Shown here one piece after another: positions 1 through 13,081 of a stretch of 60,000 nucleotides of DNA. The notes beneath the pieces are model-generated. The model saw only the letters and a list, made by a program, of their open reading frames with translations. It was not told the origin of the DNA and did not search any database. The position numbers and the translations under genes were made by a program. Origin of the DNA: Hydractinia symbiolongicarpus (Eukaryota > Cnidaria > Hydrozoa > Anthoathecata > Hydractiniidae). The stretch lies in the NCBI RefSeq assembly GCF_029227915.1, contig NC_079878.1, positions 2,048,001-2,108,000 on the forward strand, in the 5' to 3' direction. The first letter of the stretch is position 1; each line of letters starts with the position of its first letter.

Positions 1-1
1 A

Positions 2-3000
2 GAAGGAAATGCTATTGAGCAGGTGAATGATTCAAAAACTGAAAACGATAATGTATTAGAGGAGGCTCCTGAGACTGAATCGGTGAAGAACGAGAGGGTG
101 AAAGTGAAAGGTGTTGATATAAAAGATAAAATTGTCAGTGATGTTATTAAGGATTTAAAAACTGCTGATGAAGCTGGCGAAACCACTGAAGATGGGTATA
201 AATCTGGTGATGAAAGGGAATCATTATCTGAATCTGACCGTGAAGATTCTGATGCTGTGGAGGGAAGGCTACGAAGACAAGAACCTAAGGTTTGTAAATC
301 TTTTAAAATTATTTTCAATGTTATACTGCTCTACTGAAAAGCTAGTAGAATTAATTTCAAAATTAACATAAATTTTAGCTAAGTACAAATCATATATAAA
401 TTTATTTTTAAGTATATATCTCTAGCCACAGAGACACTAAGTTTAGAAAAATAAATCCATGAATAGTAATATTACCAGTATTGTTATGGTTTTAATAACA
501 ATAAAAGGTATTGCACATCTGCTGATAGGGTGCAAATGATAGGTCATTTTGGTCTGCACCCTACGTTACTTATACTCTAAAACTAAAATGAATTTAAGGT
601 AGCTTAACATCACAGATTGAAAAACATAGCAATGTAATGCATTTTTGTTAGGCTCTTATTACTTTGTGAATGGCTATATTTATGAAACTTTGCAACACAA
701 TTACAAAACATTAGGATGAAAGAAAATTCGTTGCCCAAGCCACCTGACTTCTTCCATTATCTGGTTGTAAAACTTGCTATCTACTGATTTCTATCTATTA
801 TAATCAGCAGTGACAATGGAACTGCTATGCCAATAATTTTGTTGGCTTAGACCAGTCAAACAATAAAACGATAAAAGAATATATTTGTTCTAGGCGATAA
901 GGCGATTGATTAGATCTTTCTTTTTAGGATAATGCTGAAAGTGAAGGGGAAGGTGGTGATGCGCCTGTTGGAGCTGAGGACAATATTGATCGAAATTTTA
1001 GTCAAGAATCAGGTGAGTTATGCTCCGTCAAAAGAAACTGCACTCTAACTTTACAATTATCTGTTCATTGGCAATGCTGCCATATCATTTTTAACGTCCG
1101 TCTCCCAACCTGGAGTAATTCAGTTTTCAAATGCTTTTTAGAAGAAATTAATGATTAGTTTACACTTCATACTGGAAAATACTTTACTAATCACATCAAC
1201 ACTACGGAGGTCTATGACTGCAATTGTTTATAAATTCTGGGGCAAACATATATTTTTCAAAATTGTAAAGTATTATAGTAAAGGATGCAGTCTTTATTAG
1301 AATAGCAAAAGCATGGTCTAGGATAAAATGGCAATTCACAGACCACATTGCCCTTTAATTTCCAGAAGTATACTAGAGTTCGCATAAATAAATTTTTTTT
1401 CTGATTACTTCAGACTTTTTGGGGAGATCCACAGATTTGTCCCACAGATTAGATCTTTATTGTGGAGGATCTTGTTTTAAATTCCTACTAAAAGAACTAA
1501 AAAAATAAAAAAGAAACACACCCTAAGGCCACTTTTTATTGTCCGTGGTGCACAAGCTAGCTACAAAATTTAAACAGTTGTGTGGTTAGTTAAAAGTTAC
1601 TTTGCTTTTAGTTTTACTTTAATGAATTGATTTATTTATATTATGAATCTATGTTCCTATACTTTTAAGAGATAATTGCAGCTGTTTTAAAGTAGAACTA
1701 ATTTGTCTGCTTTAGCACATAAAGTTTGTGCATAGCAGATAAAAAAATATTGTATAGGTTTTATTTAAGTATGCACAGGCTTTGGCGTTGTGTACACACA
1801 TACACGTAAAGTCAGGCCTAATGATTTAGCTGGAAAGCAAGTTACATGTCGTAATAGGTTTTGTATCCCTTTTTAAGTGATACTGATGTTTGTGAACAGT
1901 TTCTGTCGATTCTATTCTTTTCAAAAATTCTTAGAAGCCCCAGGGACATCTTGTTTTCATATTTCCAAAAATTTATTTTTAACTAAATACATCATAATTG
2001 TATTCACTTTTTCTTGTTTTATTGTGTTTTTTATCGTGGCAGTGTCTCTGCTTATATATCCGAAAGAAAACAGATCCTTATCATAACATTTGTATTTAGG
2101 AGGCTATTCAGATGACGAACACGAAAGTGGATCGGATATAGTCATTGAGAGTGAAGAAGATGAAGCAGAGGAAGATGTAAGACCTATTTCATTTATATTT
2201 TTTATGTTTTTGTTTATTCATCCATTACTTCATTAACAATATGTCCAGTCTTGGGAGAAATCTGTGAATTAACTTTTTTATTAGCATGTAAGCTACTTAT
2301 TTATCTTTAAATGTGCCTGTTTGAGCTAAAAACGTCTCAAAGTCAGTAAAACGTTTTTTACTAGATTTATTACCTTTAGAAAGAGGAAGCGGTTAAAAGT
2401 CCTGCTTTTGTTCCAAGAAGAACTGGATTTTGGGACCATGATGATAGATTTGCAGACATGTCAGTTGAAGAAACAAGGTCAGTAAAAATCTTTTTAGTCC
2501 TTTTGCGTGTCGCTATAAAGCACCAAAGCATGGTAGTAGGGGGAGGGGCAGGGTACGCCGCTGTGTTCCTACATGGGGAAAAGGGCTCGGTTAAATACCC
2601 AAAATTAAAGGTCAAAGAAATAGCTATTCAACAGTAGTTAAATAACTGCATGCAAAGCAATCCTGAAATCGAAGCAACGATTTCCCATGTTTAAAATTTG
2701 CCTTGAAATTGTCGAAAATTTTTAGGCATCGAAGGTTTAATAATATCGATTCTACGTATGTGTAGAATTATTGGATCCCTATATATTTTAACTATTCGCA
2801 TAAATGATTCATCATAGAGAACCACAAGGCGGCCGCAAGTTGTGGGACAAAAGTGAGGTTGCTAAATGGCGTAATGATAAATACGTGGAGTCTGAACAGG
2901 GACCAAAAGAAGAATGGGAAGTGAGTGTATGATTGACATTTCATTTCTGTTCTTTGTTGGTCATTAATTTTTGTAACTTCACGAGAACCTCTTTTTTATT

Positions 3001-6000
3001 TTTTATTTGTCAAATAGACTTTTAATTAGAACCTAGTTCATATGAATATGGCCAACATCGTAAGAATATTCTGGCGTTAAAGTAACTTCAAAGTAACTAA
3101 TTATATAGAGTTTCGTTTTCAAGTTAACATTCACATTTGGTTTTCTTTTTATGGCTTCAATTTGAATTTGATTCACAGTAATAAAGTTGTAAATTAAAAA
3201 GGATTATAAACACGCCAGACATTGATATTTCTTGACCACATACTGTGTAGTTTGGTTCTTCATTTTCAACTCTTTTTCAGCGAGTTCGTCAAGGCGAAGA
3301 AAGAGAACAAAGACGATCTGGTGATCGCGGAAGACGCGAAAGAAATTTCAATGATTTTTTACAGGATGCGAGTCGTTCAGGTAATCAAGGCAGGGGAGGA
3401 CGTGGTAATAGAGGTCGAGGAAATCGTGGACGCGGCGATCGAGGTCGTAGCGATCGGGGGCGACGGCAATATCAAGATGACAGATATGAGAATAAAAGAG
3501 ATGCATCTCCTGGGGAAGACTGGGAATCACCGGAGAAAAGCAAAGCAAGATCTGATAGTCCAAAGCGCGACCACAGCGAAACGTCAATGAATTGGCAGCA
3601 GAAACAAAGTTATCGAAACGAACGAAGAGAACAGAATCGGAATAAACAATCGGGCAAGAACAGGTATGAAGAAAGTTATCAGCAAGGCTATCCCTACAGA
3701 GATAATCAAGACAGGAGTAGGATTGATGATAGACAATATAGAGAAGAAGGAAGGAGTAGAACTAATAGAGAAGTGGAAGAAAACCGCAGAAAAGGAGGAG
3801 AAGAAGAAGAAGAGGAGTATGATGAAGCCAGTAGGGAACGGATGTTAAGGGAGGAAAGGCGTAACATAAGAAATCGAGATTCGGAACGCAGGGATGAGAG
3901 GCAAAATGGTAGAAGAGAGCGTGACTGGGATGAAAATAAAAGATCCCCAAAAGAGAAGAAGCAAATAGAGGATACTAGGAATAACAGAATAGTTGACAGA
4001 AAAGACCGTGAACATGAAAATGTGTAAGTTTTAATTTTTCATAGTGTGGTCATATTCTTCTAATTGTACCAAGTATTTGTATGTTTTTCATTTTTAAGTG
4101 ACGAGGGAGGTAAAAGAAGGGCAGGTAAAGGACGTGGTCGTGGTCGTGGCCGAGGCGTGATTGATGACAAATTCAAAGACAAAAGGTCTGATAACGTTGG
4201 AAGAGATAAGAGCAATAGGGAGAAAAGGATTGAAAATCTTCCACCAAGACTTCGTGATAAGGAAAGAGAAAAAATGGAACATCATGAGAAGTCTAAAGAT
4301 AAACATCGTCAGGATAGGGATGATCATGATAAAGATGTGTACCAAGGTTTGTGTTGCTCGCATGTTCATTTGTTTGTGTGTTTTTTGTGTGAGTATCCAC
4401 TCTGTTAGAAATGTCAGAAATTGTCAGGAATTACAGAAATTTATCTCCACTAAGTCCCTATATTGCAAATGCTTTTTATTTTAATGTCAGTTTTTATCTT
4501 GAGCTTGTATTTCATCTTTTATTTTTATTTTATCAAATTTTATTGCAGCGGCTCGGAATTCCTTTAATCATAATCAACTCGGTTTTTTTTTAATTTAATT
4601 AAATAAAACACTCAAAAAAATTCTTTAACTTGCTTTTAGGTACATTCCATTCTTTTCGTTTAGTATAATATTTATATACACAGTTCGTTATATTTTAGTA
4701 TATAGTTAGGTTGAATGAGAGTGAAACCTGAACGTAAGAAGTAAAAAAAGAAAATAAGTTGCTATCAAATTCCATAAAATTAACAAAACAAAAGTAAAGA
4801 AGAAATTTTGAAAATTTCCGGATTTTTAGCTAAAGAGTGTCAAGAATGTCACGAAAACTGTCAGGAAAGGCAATGTCAACTTTTAAATGGACACCCTGTT
4901 TGTTCGTACGTTAAGTGGGCACCCTTCTTGTTCGTATGTTGTTCTCTCGCTTGTTCGTACTTTTATTGTTTGGTTTTTTTCAGACGCTGAAGAACCTCAG
5001 TCGCCAGATGATGGAGGTAAGAGCCATACATTTGTCAAACTTTAAGTTAGCTGAAGCGTTGTAATACGATAAACTGCTACAATATTATAAAGGCAAAATC
5101 TGTTGTGATTCTACGCGGGTTGGCTGTATATACGATGGCATAACTTTTGGCAGAGGTAGACATTGGGCGAAAATAGAAAAAGTCATAGCGAAACGTTCTG
5201 AGCTTTTAACCAATGGATAGTTGTCAGAGAAAATAATAATAATGGTTTGAACATCTTTCAAACGGCTCCAAAAGTTTCAAACCCAATGTGCACCATTACA
5301 AAGTTAGTCCAAGGGTGGGGTCCTTTGAGAAATTAATAGAGCTCCCATGTTGTTTTTTTTTTACGAATCGATAAAAAGAAAGAGCTACTTTGTATGAGAC
5401 TAAAGCTGTAAAAGAGAATAAACAAAAGTTTACTTCCACACTAGCTTCACAAGTTTGCACTCAGTTGTGCTTATAAATTTCCTGGTGTTTGCATCAGTGA
5501 CATGGGTGAACTTATACTTGTGTGAACTTATGTGACCGTTTAATATATAATTCTACGTAAGATGGAAGGAAGGATAGTAAAAATTTGTGCAGCGCAGACC
5601 TAAATTAAAATCGTTTATGTACGAGAATTGTTTTTGTACTAATATAACCAACCATGTTTTTTAAAGCTCCACGAGATAAACCGAAGCGATATTCTTCGCA
5701 ACGACAGAAAACAGGAGCATCATTGTTGGACATTCCAGGTCAAATACCGGAAGATGAAGAAAGTAGAACGCAATATTACAACCAACTAGGTAGGACTTTT
5801 GTTTCAACAATTCCAACTGAGATATACTACTTTGCGTTTTTATTTTTATTATTTCATAGAGTTGTATTCTAGTTTTAATTTCAAGTAAAACGTAAATTAA
5901 TTTTGTTTGCAGGTCTAATCCAACAAACGATGTTCAACACGCAGCAGCTCACTGCACTACAATCGCAACAACAGGGTAGGTGTCATTTTAGGGGTGCGGG

Positions 6001-7422
6001 TTAATGTGTTGGAGGGGTGTGATTCTTGTTTTTTGAATGCTTTGTTGCATTTTTTTGCAGTTGATTTTTTATTTTTTATCTCGATTTGATATATCTGTCG
6101 CGAATTAATTTACTAGAACAGCAAACCGCGAAGGAGTATTTCGTGTTAGTCTACATTAAAAGTTGCAAAAACAATTTGGAACTTTTCATCTTCGAAAGGC
6201 GGAGCCGCGAAGGACCAGTGTTAGAGAGAGCTCTGTCAATTTAATAAGGGAATTAAAAAATTAAAAAAAAAAAATAGAAAGAAAAAAGTGGACCAATAAA
6301 TAGAAAAATATATTTTTTCAAGTGTTTATATACCAAGTATATAATCTATTTTTCTTCCCTCTAGCAGAGAATCTTAAAAAGAAAACGAATGTTCTCGACG
6401 TTCTGAACATTTGTTGTCAGAATAAGATATTTGCAGAACAACGTTTTTTGGCATAGCGTACCATAAAGCCTAAAATTGAAAGTTATCCTAAGACCGTTTA
6501 AAAATTAACAGTTTGAAATTCCTTTAAGAAATCAATTTTTGCAAGGAGAACTCATTTTCTTAAAGTTGCAAGTTCTAAAAATGTTAGCGAAATTTGCAAA
6601 AACTCTAATATAATTTCCTTCAGGTAATGGATGTGAAGCATCGAGATGTGTAATAGTTCCAAAGGGTCTTGATTTTTCAGCTTTTTCCATTTCAGGACTA
6701 ATGTCCAACAAAAATATTGCGTCGCTAGAGCAACAAATCTTACACCTGCAAGGTCAACTACAACAACAACTCAACTTGCGCTCTCAACCACAAGCTGTTC
6801 CAAACATGATGCAGGCGCATCCCAACATTCAAATGCAAATGGTTCAACCTATCGTACAAGGCGTGGATCAACAGGGCCAAGGTAAGCTTGATTTATTATC
6901 AAGAAGATAAGAAACCAAAATTAAATCAGTATTGTAGAAATGTGTACCCGCATAGCAGTATTTCTATTTTCTTTATTGCGCGTGATTAAATAGTGTTTGC
7001 TTAAACCTTAGTTTACAGCGGAGACTCAATGTACAACAACATGAATCAACCTATGATGGCCAACACTTCAGCGGAAGGAATGCCGATGCCGAATCCGCAA
7101 ATTAATCCGTTAATTCTTAATCAAATAATGGCCGCTGCAGCAGTTCAGCAACATCCTGTTCCAGGCGGCGGTCTGTTTGTCGCTCCTCCGCAGACGTCGC
7201 ACCAGCAGCAGCATCAGCAAACGCAAATTAACGACGCAGAACAGCAACAACAACTTCGGAAGTCCCGACCAGCAGCTATTCCAATTAAACCTCCTCCTGG
7301 TATGTTTTGTTGTCGTTTAGTTTTATTAAAAGCATATTAACTGGCATGTCCAGTTAATATGCATGTATTTAATATTATTTGTAAACATTGTCATTTACTG
7401 TACTTCTTTTTTAGGGCTTTGA
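2..7422 (+). CDS. CASC3: CASC3/MLN51/Barentsz-like exon-junction-complex protein, 3' eleven exons (5' end outside window)
   Basis: Known family role: CASC3 binds eIF4A3 and RNA in the exon junction complex and acts in mRNA localisation, translation and decay. Coding exons, all with GT/AG ends and matching phase: <2-289, 928-1012, 2100-2176, 2380-2477, 2818-2920, 3281-4023, 4099-4346, 4984-5016, 5667-5789, 5913-5975, 6696-6881, 7012-7299, 7415-7422. The first exon runs off the left edge. Exons 2380-2477 and 2818-2920 encode the SELOR/Btz core (AFVPRRTGFWDHDDRF, then GRKLWDKSEVAKWRNDKY), the main basis for the call. Before it lies an acidic Glu/Asp-rich region; after it RG/RGG-type repeats (about 3390-3470 and 4130-4160), a long Arg/Glu-rich charged stretch, then a Gln/Met/Pro-rich tail ending PPPGL. 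The last exon adds only two codons and the stop (7420-7422). The Btz call is strong; total length and start cannot be judged. Confidence 0.9.
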
Positions 7423-8883
7423 TTCAGCAACATAAATACCGACAATACACGAAAAAGAAACTGAGTGGAAGTAACCACTACAATCAAAAATGCATTTGAC
7501 GGGTTAAATTAACTAACCGAAAGGTTTTCTTCAATGCTCCAGTAGTTTTAAGATAAGCAGTCAGGTTTGAAACCTCGCATAAGAGTTATTATGAACTGAT
7601 AGTTGCTTGTAATGTAGCAAAGTTTGTGGTGAAAATTGTGTTCAGAACACTTGGAAGGGATTTTCAGCTGAATACAACTTGTGCAAACGTCTCATTTAAT
7701 GATTTGCATAGGGCCTTGGAACTTTGCTAGTTTTGGCTAAAGTCAGGGAGTTCTAATACTTAATCTTGCTTGAATAGGACACGCAAATAATCAGCAAAAA
7801 TCGTCTTATATATAAAGCAAAAATTAAAGGGAAGCAGGGAAGTTTTTTATGGGAGAATTTTCTACGAAGTTTCTTTTGTTAGAACTGAAAAACTAATTAT
7901 ATAACCAGTGTGTAACTTAAGATTTCTTAAAAGTGTTAAAAAATAAAAATGTCATGCTTTTTAAGTGATCTACAAATGTCGATGACAGGGGGAGAGGTAT
8001 TTTGTTGGATGTATCGTTTTATTATGCTTCTTGTAAGATTTATGGGTGAAGTTTGTTGTTTTTCTTGCGTAGTTGCACTTGCATAAGAGGAAAGAAACTT
8101 CGAGTACATTTAGTTGCATTTTGTGTTTTCTATAACGAGGGTACGCATGTGACGAATGACACTTATTTTGCGTTTTTTGCAGCATGAGAACGCATCTCAT
8201 ATAAATTTCACTAGATATAGACGCACCACAATTTGGTTGTAGTTTAATTTTAATTTATTGAGGCTTTTCAAGAAAAAATTTCTCCATTTATTGTATTAAA
8301 GTTTTGTAATCATTTAGGTGATAACGAATTATAACTGAGCTATTTTTATGATTTTTATTCTTAAAAAAAAATAACCACTGGATAAACCTTCCAGCGTCTG
8401 GCATTGGAAACTTGCACAACTCCATAGAGAATGTGAAACAAGAGCGGTTAATGATGACATGTGTTAATATATGGCGAAGAGGATCTCAGCGCGCTGATGT
8501 CAGTGGCGTGGATGCTCGGTTAACCCTATTCAGTCCAGGAGTTTTGGAACATATTGTGTCCAAAAACTTTTTATATGCTTTCCTAAATTGAATTAGACGG
8601 CACAGAAAAAAATTGGTGGCAATAAATTTTTTACTTATGTTAACACTTTTTCTGTGACTTCATCAGAAGATTGAAGTTCATCAAAAATACCGCTCTGTTT
8701 CTAAACATAATTCTAAATAATAATTATAATAATAATTCATAATTCTAAACATAATTTAAATAAATTAAATCAATCAATCAATCAATAATGTTATTAGAAG
8801 TTTATTTTCTATTTTTTGGTTATAAGGATTTCATAAAATTTTATCAGGGTGTATTTGAAGTTTGTGTCTTTTTGTAGCTTTAA
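7423..8883 (+). other. 3' UTR and downstream intergenic DNA of the CASC3-like gene
   Basis: AT-rich and without a convincing ORF. An AATAAA at about 7942-7947 is a plausible polyadenylation signal for the CASC3-like transcript. No other structure was recognised up to the TTAA at 8880-8883, where the first transposon begins. Confidence 0.5.
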
Positions 8884-9399
8884 AGGTACTGTCTGATTAA
8901 AAAACAATATCTTTTCTTTTGTTTTATTAAGTATCAAAAATAACGAAGATTGCACTCTTAAACAACAAAGATTTATCCAATACTTAGCACCATCGTTTGT
9001 TTGTTTTAATCTTGCTGCACTAGCCTACCATCTTCACGAACTTTCGAACGCGGCAAAAGGACTGGGTCAATTCATTATTCAGCACATTTTTGCTTGTGAC
9101 GTAGTTACCTGGCTTCTTATTAGGCGAACCCCCCGACTTGCGCATCGAACGACTAAATGTTTATTTATATTTTTTTTCCTTTGTTTAAAAAAGTTCTTCA
9201 TGAAGATAGCAATGAATGAAAATAATTCGCAGGTTCTAGGATTTCAATTCGAGCCGGAAAGAACAGCGAATGATGAGCTAGTTCCGACTTTTCAAGACGT
9301 AGACGAACCTAATATTGGAAACCTTGTTGCTCCTACTCCTAAATGTGAGAGGATGCCCTCTGAAGTGTAGAATGTTTTTGCTGTCACGAGACAGACTCT

Positions 9400-10361
9400 C
9401 AGTCTTTTTCAGGAATATTTGAGTAGGTGTGCGATGATTCGCACGTGTAAATCAAGTAACGCGTGCGATGTAAAACGCACGTGCAAAGAATGTTACGCCT
9501 GCGATACGGGCTCCGAGGTTATTTTTGTTGCGCATTCATTTTGCGGTAGAAAAGTGGGGGACGTTTTAAATCGTGAACCCCAAACACGATGATCGAGCGT
9601 GTACTGGTATAGCGACTCTCTCAATCTTAACTTCCTTTTCTACATGTCCGAAATAGTATGCATGACTATACTGTCATTTTTATATTTATTGTTTATTTTT
9701 CACAAGCAAATAGGCAAAAATATGCTTTGTTTTCAAATTAAAAAAAATCTTTATCCACGTGGCTTAAATAAAACTTCAAAATTTATTCAAAAAGTTCAGC
9801 TACACTTTAACAAAATTTTTACAGAAAAAAATTTATACCGCCCGTGGGTTTCGGTTTTACAGGCATAAAGAAAAAATCCATTAAATTCGGACCTGCTATG
9901 GTTTCCAATTATTTTGTCAAATGAAGAAATTATCTACAATTAAATCCATGATAAAATGTCTATTCCGCCTGTAAGTGCAGTTTTGCAGACTTGCTTCATC
10001 CGTGCTCCGTCGGCGTTCACCTCCGCATTAGTTAAGAACCGCATGGCTGGATTTCTTGTGTAAGACCTGGTTACCAACGACGAAGGGGCCAGGCAAAAGA
10101 GATTTATGTCTACGTAGTTCTTTTAACTAAGTCAGGAGTCGGTGAATTAGCTAGGATGGTCAGGTTGGCTATGAATAGGCTTGCTCGTGGATTAAAAGGA
10201 CCAGGACTATTCAATAATTTCTGAGATCTATGGATTTTATAGGTTGATTTTGAAAACTCAATATTTATTTTTCAGGCGTGCGATTAATCACACGCCTGAA
10301 ACGATTTAGCCGTGTGCCAAGGCGTGCGCGTGCGATCGCACGCCTCTCCTGAAAAAGACTG
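9400..10361. mobile_element. Small inverted-repeat element (MITE-like) nested in the TTAA element
   Basis: Terminal inverted repeats of 15 bp, CAGTCTTTTTCAGGA at 9400-9414 and its exact complement at 10347-10361, are flanked by the direct repeat GACTCT (9394-9399 and 10362-10367). Subterminal blocks at both ends hold several copies of a GCGTGCGAT-like motif in both orientations (about 9428-9505 and 10275-10345), giving a strongly palindromic, CpG-rich edge unlike the AT-rich surroundings. No coding capacity is seen; the internal 89-codon ORF has no recognisable content. The transposase family is not identified. Confidence 0.7.
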
Positions 10362-10429
10362 GACTCTATTAAATATTTTCAATTACATGGTATAAAAGTT
10401 TCTACTCCTTCATGAGTAATTCTTAGATG

Positions 10430-10772
10430 CGAGTGTGATTGAGTAATATTGTAATATTTTTCAGATAAAAAATGTATTACGGAACACGAAGAATTCCGAG
10501 CGGTGGTTTTATTGAAGAGTACGCTGTGAACATCTTTGGTGGCACTCCATGACAGAGAGTTTCGAACGACCACCTAGTTACCAGCCCCCACTCACCTCCT
10601 TAACATCCTTTTCTTTCCTCCGTTCAGATATTTCTCTGACTTTTGGTTTTTCCTTATACGGAAGATTTTTTTTTGGATCCTTGAGCAGCGAAAAAAAATT
10701 TTTATCCTGTTTTTTTCGACTGTTGTTAGTGCAATTCACAACAGCGCACCACGACATTATTCTGCCTCTCAA
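10430..10772 (-). pseudogene. Decayed THAP-domain-like fragment
   Basis: Read on the minus strand, the first part gives a C-x4-C start (CAVVNCTNNSRKKQDKNFF) typical of the beginning of a THAP zinc finger. About 70 codons later, in another frame, SSCSVIHFLSEKYY resembles the C-x2-H plus hydrophobic end of a THAP domain (here C-x3-H). THAP domains are DNA-binding modules common in transposases and host regulators. The fragment lies inside the 8884-11383 TTAA element and is frameshifted, so it is at best a remnant of transposon-borne coding sequence. Confidence 0.35.
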
Positions 10773-11387
10773 CCTTACTGAATGTGCGATCTGAGTCTAA
10801 TCTCTCTGTGGCGGGACATCTAGTGAAGAGGAAACTAATTTTTAATTATTGATTGGTTGTCTTTAGAGTAGCTGAAACAACTATGCAACCCTAAGGCTAA
10901 AGTCATATTGAACTTCAAGTTTTATTAGCGAAAGCTTCTTACTTAGGTTCGTAGAGAATTAGCACAGTGTGTGTTTACCTTAAGGTCTAGACACATCTCT
11001 CGCTTTCGATTTTTTAATTCCATATGAATAATTCATAAAAAGCGTTCTTTCACAATTCAGGGGGTAAAATTACCAAAATTTTTAAACATATAATAAAATA
11101 TCAGCCCTGGCCCACGTTTTATCTATTTTGGTCAGTTCGGCGCGCTCCAGGTAAATACGTCACACGCGACATATTATTTCAGCCTCGCTTTAGTGCCTAT
11201 CATCCGCCATCCATATAAACAATCGAAGTGAGAGACCGCATGCTTTTTTGTAAACAAGAATGAGATGTTGTTCAGTTGGTGTTAGGAAAGAAAACAAATA
11301 ATTATTTAATTATTTTATAGAAATTAGTTTCAAATAAGAATTTTTTGTCAAAATTTTAGTTGATTTTTAATCGGACAGTACCTTTAA

Positions 11388-12588
11388 GGTGGCAGTAACC
11401 CGTTTAAAAATAATAATTTTTTTTTTATAATTAGTTGCTTAATGTTATTTTTGGACAATATATTCAATTTTTTTTGTTAGGCCACACTTGTCACTAGTTC
11501 ATAGCTGTAATACTAATATCTTTAAAAAATCCTCTTTAAACTAAAACATCGTGAATAAGTAATGAATTCTACCAAATTCAGTTTCGGAGCTTGTGACATC
11601 ATACAGAAAGAAATGACGTAATTATTAAAAAAGAAAACCGTTATTAATCGAAAGATGGTGCATAAAGTAAAAACAGGATGCAGTGGCTGCATAAACTCTC
11701 TCGCATGTCGATGTCAATTACACATTCCTGCAATAATATCTTTCTAATTTATTAACGGGGTCATTTCAAAAAACCTAAAAATTGATTTACAGCTGTTCTT
11801 GACGTGAGGGATGTGATGCATGGCTAGGATCAACCTCGCTCCCAGGGCCTGTAGCGTTTTTTGATATGAGGCCCTGGGATCGAGGTTGGGCTAGGATATT
11901 TACTGACTTTTTATTCTTATCTATTACACACCTGCATGTAAATTTTTTAGGTCCCATACCTCTCAAAGCCTCTTAGCCATTTCTCGAAAAAACTGCGTAA
12001 AAATTCTTATAAAATCCTTATAACAGGGAAATTCATTAAAATTTGCGTAGAAAAAGCTCGTTGATGACGTTGCAATTGACCGTTTTGGGACATAGTTAGT
12101 CAGTTAGGAGTTGAAAACCAATACTATCCTCGCGGGCAAGATAGCAATAAACTCCGATCTTCATAACGCCTCACCCCAAGAGCTCTAACTTCTAATAGCA
12201 TTTCCGTTTCTCTTTAAAATGTTAACACGAGCTACTTTGTAAATCATACAGCTTTTAAAACGTGTGCAGATTTTTTTTGATTTTGAATTAATTGTTTTGG
12301 CAGCGGCTTGGTCGAGGTTGACAGCATGATATGCTAATGAGACTTTTTTTAAAACAAGCAAAAGGCTATTGTTGGGGAAATATAAAAACAAAAAAGTTCT
12401 CCGCACACACTTTTAATATGACCAAATCAAGGTTGTTTTAAAAACGGAAGTCAATGAAAAATAATGAAGTTGTAAAAAGTTGGACCTCGGAAAACCTAAT
12501 TTTCTTCTTCTTTATTTCACATCGTATAGATAACAGACGGACTGAAACATCCATCCATTTGAAGGACTAAAAAATAGTTACTGCCACC
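11388..12588. mobile_element. Second TTAA-flanked element, 1.2 kb, abutting the first
   Basis: Terminal inverted repeats GGTGGCAGTAAC (11388-11399) and GTTACTGCCACC (12577-12588) are flanked by TTAA at 11384-11387 and 12589-12592. It directly adjoins the 8884-11383 element and shares its right-hand TTAA. No coding sequence was recognised. The interior contains a 20-bp inverted repeat (11831-11888). Probably a non-autonomous piggyBac-type element. Confidence 0.7.
11831..11888. repeat. 20-bp inverted repeat (CTCG-CCCAGGG type palindrome)
   Basis: The left arm CAACCTCGCTCCCAGGGCCT (11831-11850) and right arm AGGCCCTGGGATCGAGGTTG (11869-11888) pair with one mismatch around an 18-base loop. A diverged relative with the same CTCG/CCCAGGG core sits at about 53968-54048, so this may be a short palindromic mobile sequence rather than part of its host element. 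Confidence 0.6.
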
Positions 12589-12690
12589 TTAAATGTAGAA
12601 TAGCCCTGGGGGGGGGGAGGACTGGGAAGGTTGGAATGCGGTGGATACATAAATTAGTTGCTAAAATTTGATTCTTTTTACTTGTACTGC

Positions 12691-12920
12691 GGTAGTAGTA
12701 AGGAGTGAGGATAAGTACACCGACCTCCTTCCGCACCTTTACCCCCCCAAAACCCCGCTTTCACCATTTCCACCACCACCTCCACCCCAAAACAATTAAA
12801 AACTAAATCATATGCTGATATCAACACATAATAATATTAAATGTAAGATACATGACGTCATCAACGCATGCACAATAGCATATACTCATATTATACAGAT
12901 GTGAGTAAGGGAAATTCCCC
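12691..12920 (+). repeat. Left terminal inverted repeat of Polinton copy 1
   Basis: Pairs with 30236-30497. Order from the end inward: GTA repeats; a unique block; a roughly 70-base pyrimidine-rich, nearly G-free tract (about 12718-12795); the motif CATATGCTGATATCAACACA; AT-rich spacer; and the kappa-B-like palindrome GGGAAATTCCC at 12909-12919. The complementary strand of the pyrimidine tract is G-rich with runs of four or more G. Confidence 0.85.
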
Positions 12921-13081
12921 ATTATTCAATCCTTGACCAAATCAAAAATTTTTCTAGTTGGAATAAAATGTAGCTATAATAAAGGGTCAGGGATAAATTT
13001 TCAGGAACACCAACTCTCCACGATGAGGTTCAACGGGTCACCATCGAAGATGAATACCAAGGAATTGAGGACCTCAAACAC

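Larger units (their letters stand above)
8884..11383. mobile_element. TTAA-flanked non-autonomous DNA transposon (piggyBac-like ends), 2.5 kb
   Basis: The left end reads AGGTACTGTCTGATTAAAAA directly after TTAA (8880-8883). The right end reads TTTTTAATCGGACAGTACCT directly before TTAA (11384-11387). The arms are inverted complements with one mismatch over about 20 bp. A TTAA target duplication is the hallmark of piggyBac-type elements. I see no piggyBac transposase inside, only a decayed THAP-like stretch (10430-10772, minus) and a nested smaller element (9400-10361). Most likely a non-autonomous element that has itself been hit. Confidence 0.7.

Noticed and set aside
3222-3590. 122-codon ORF and its minus-strand partner 3348-3587
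   Set aside because: Different frames of the CASC3-like exon 3281-4023; the RGG-encoding frame is the one in phase with the neighbouring exons.
9599-9868. 89-codon plus-strand ORF inside the small inverted-repeat element
   Set aside because: Low-complexity Phe/Leu/Lys content from AT-rich DNA, no recognisable domain.
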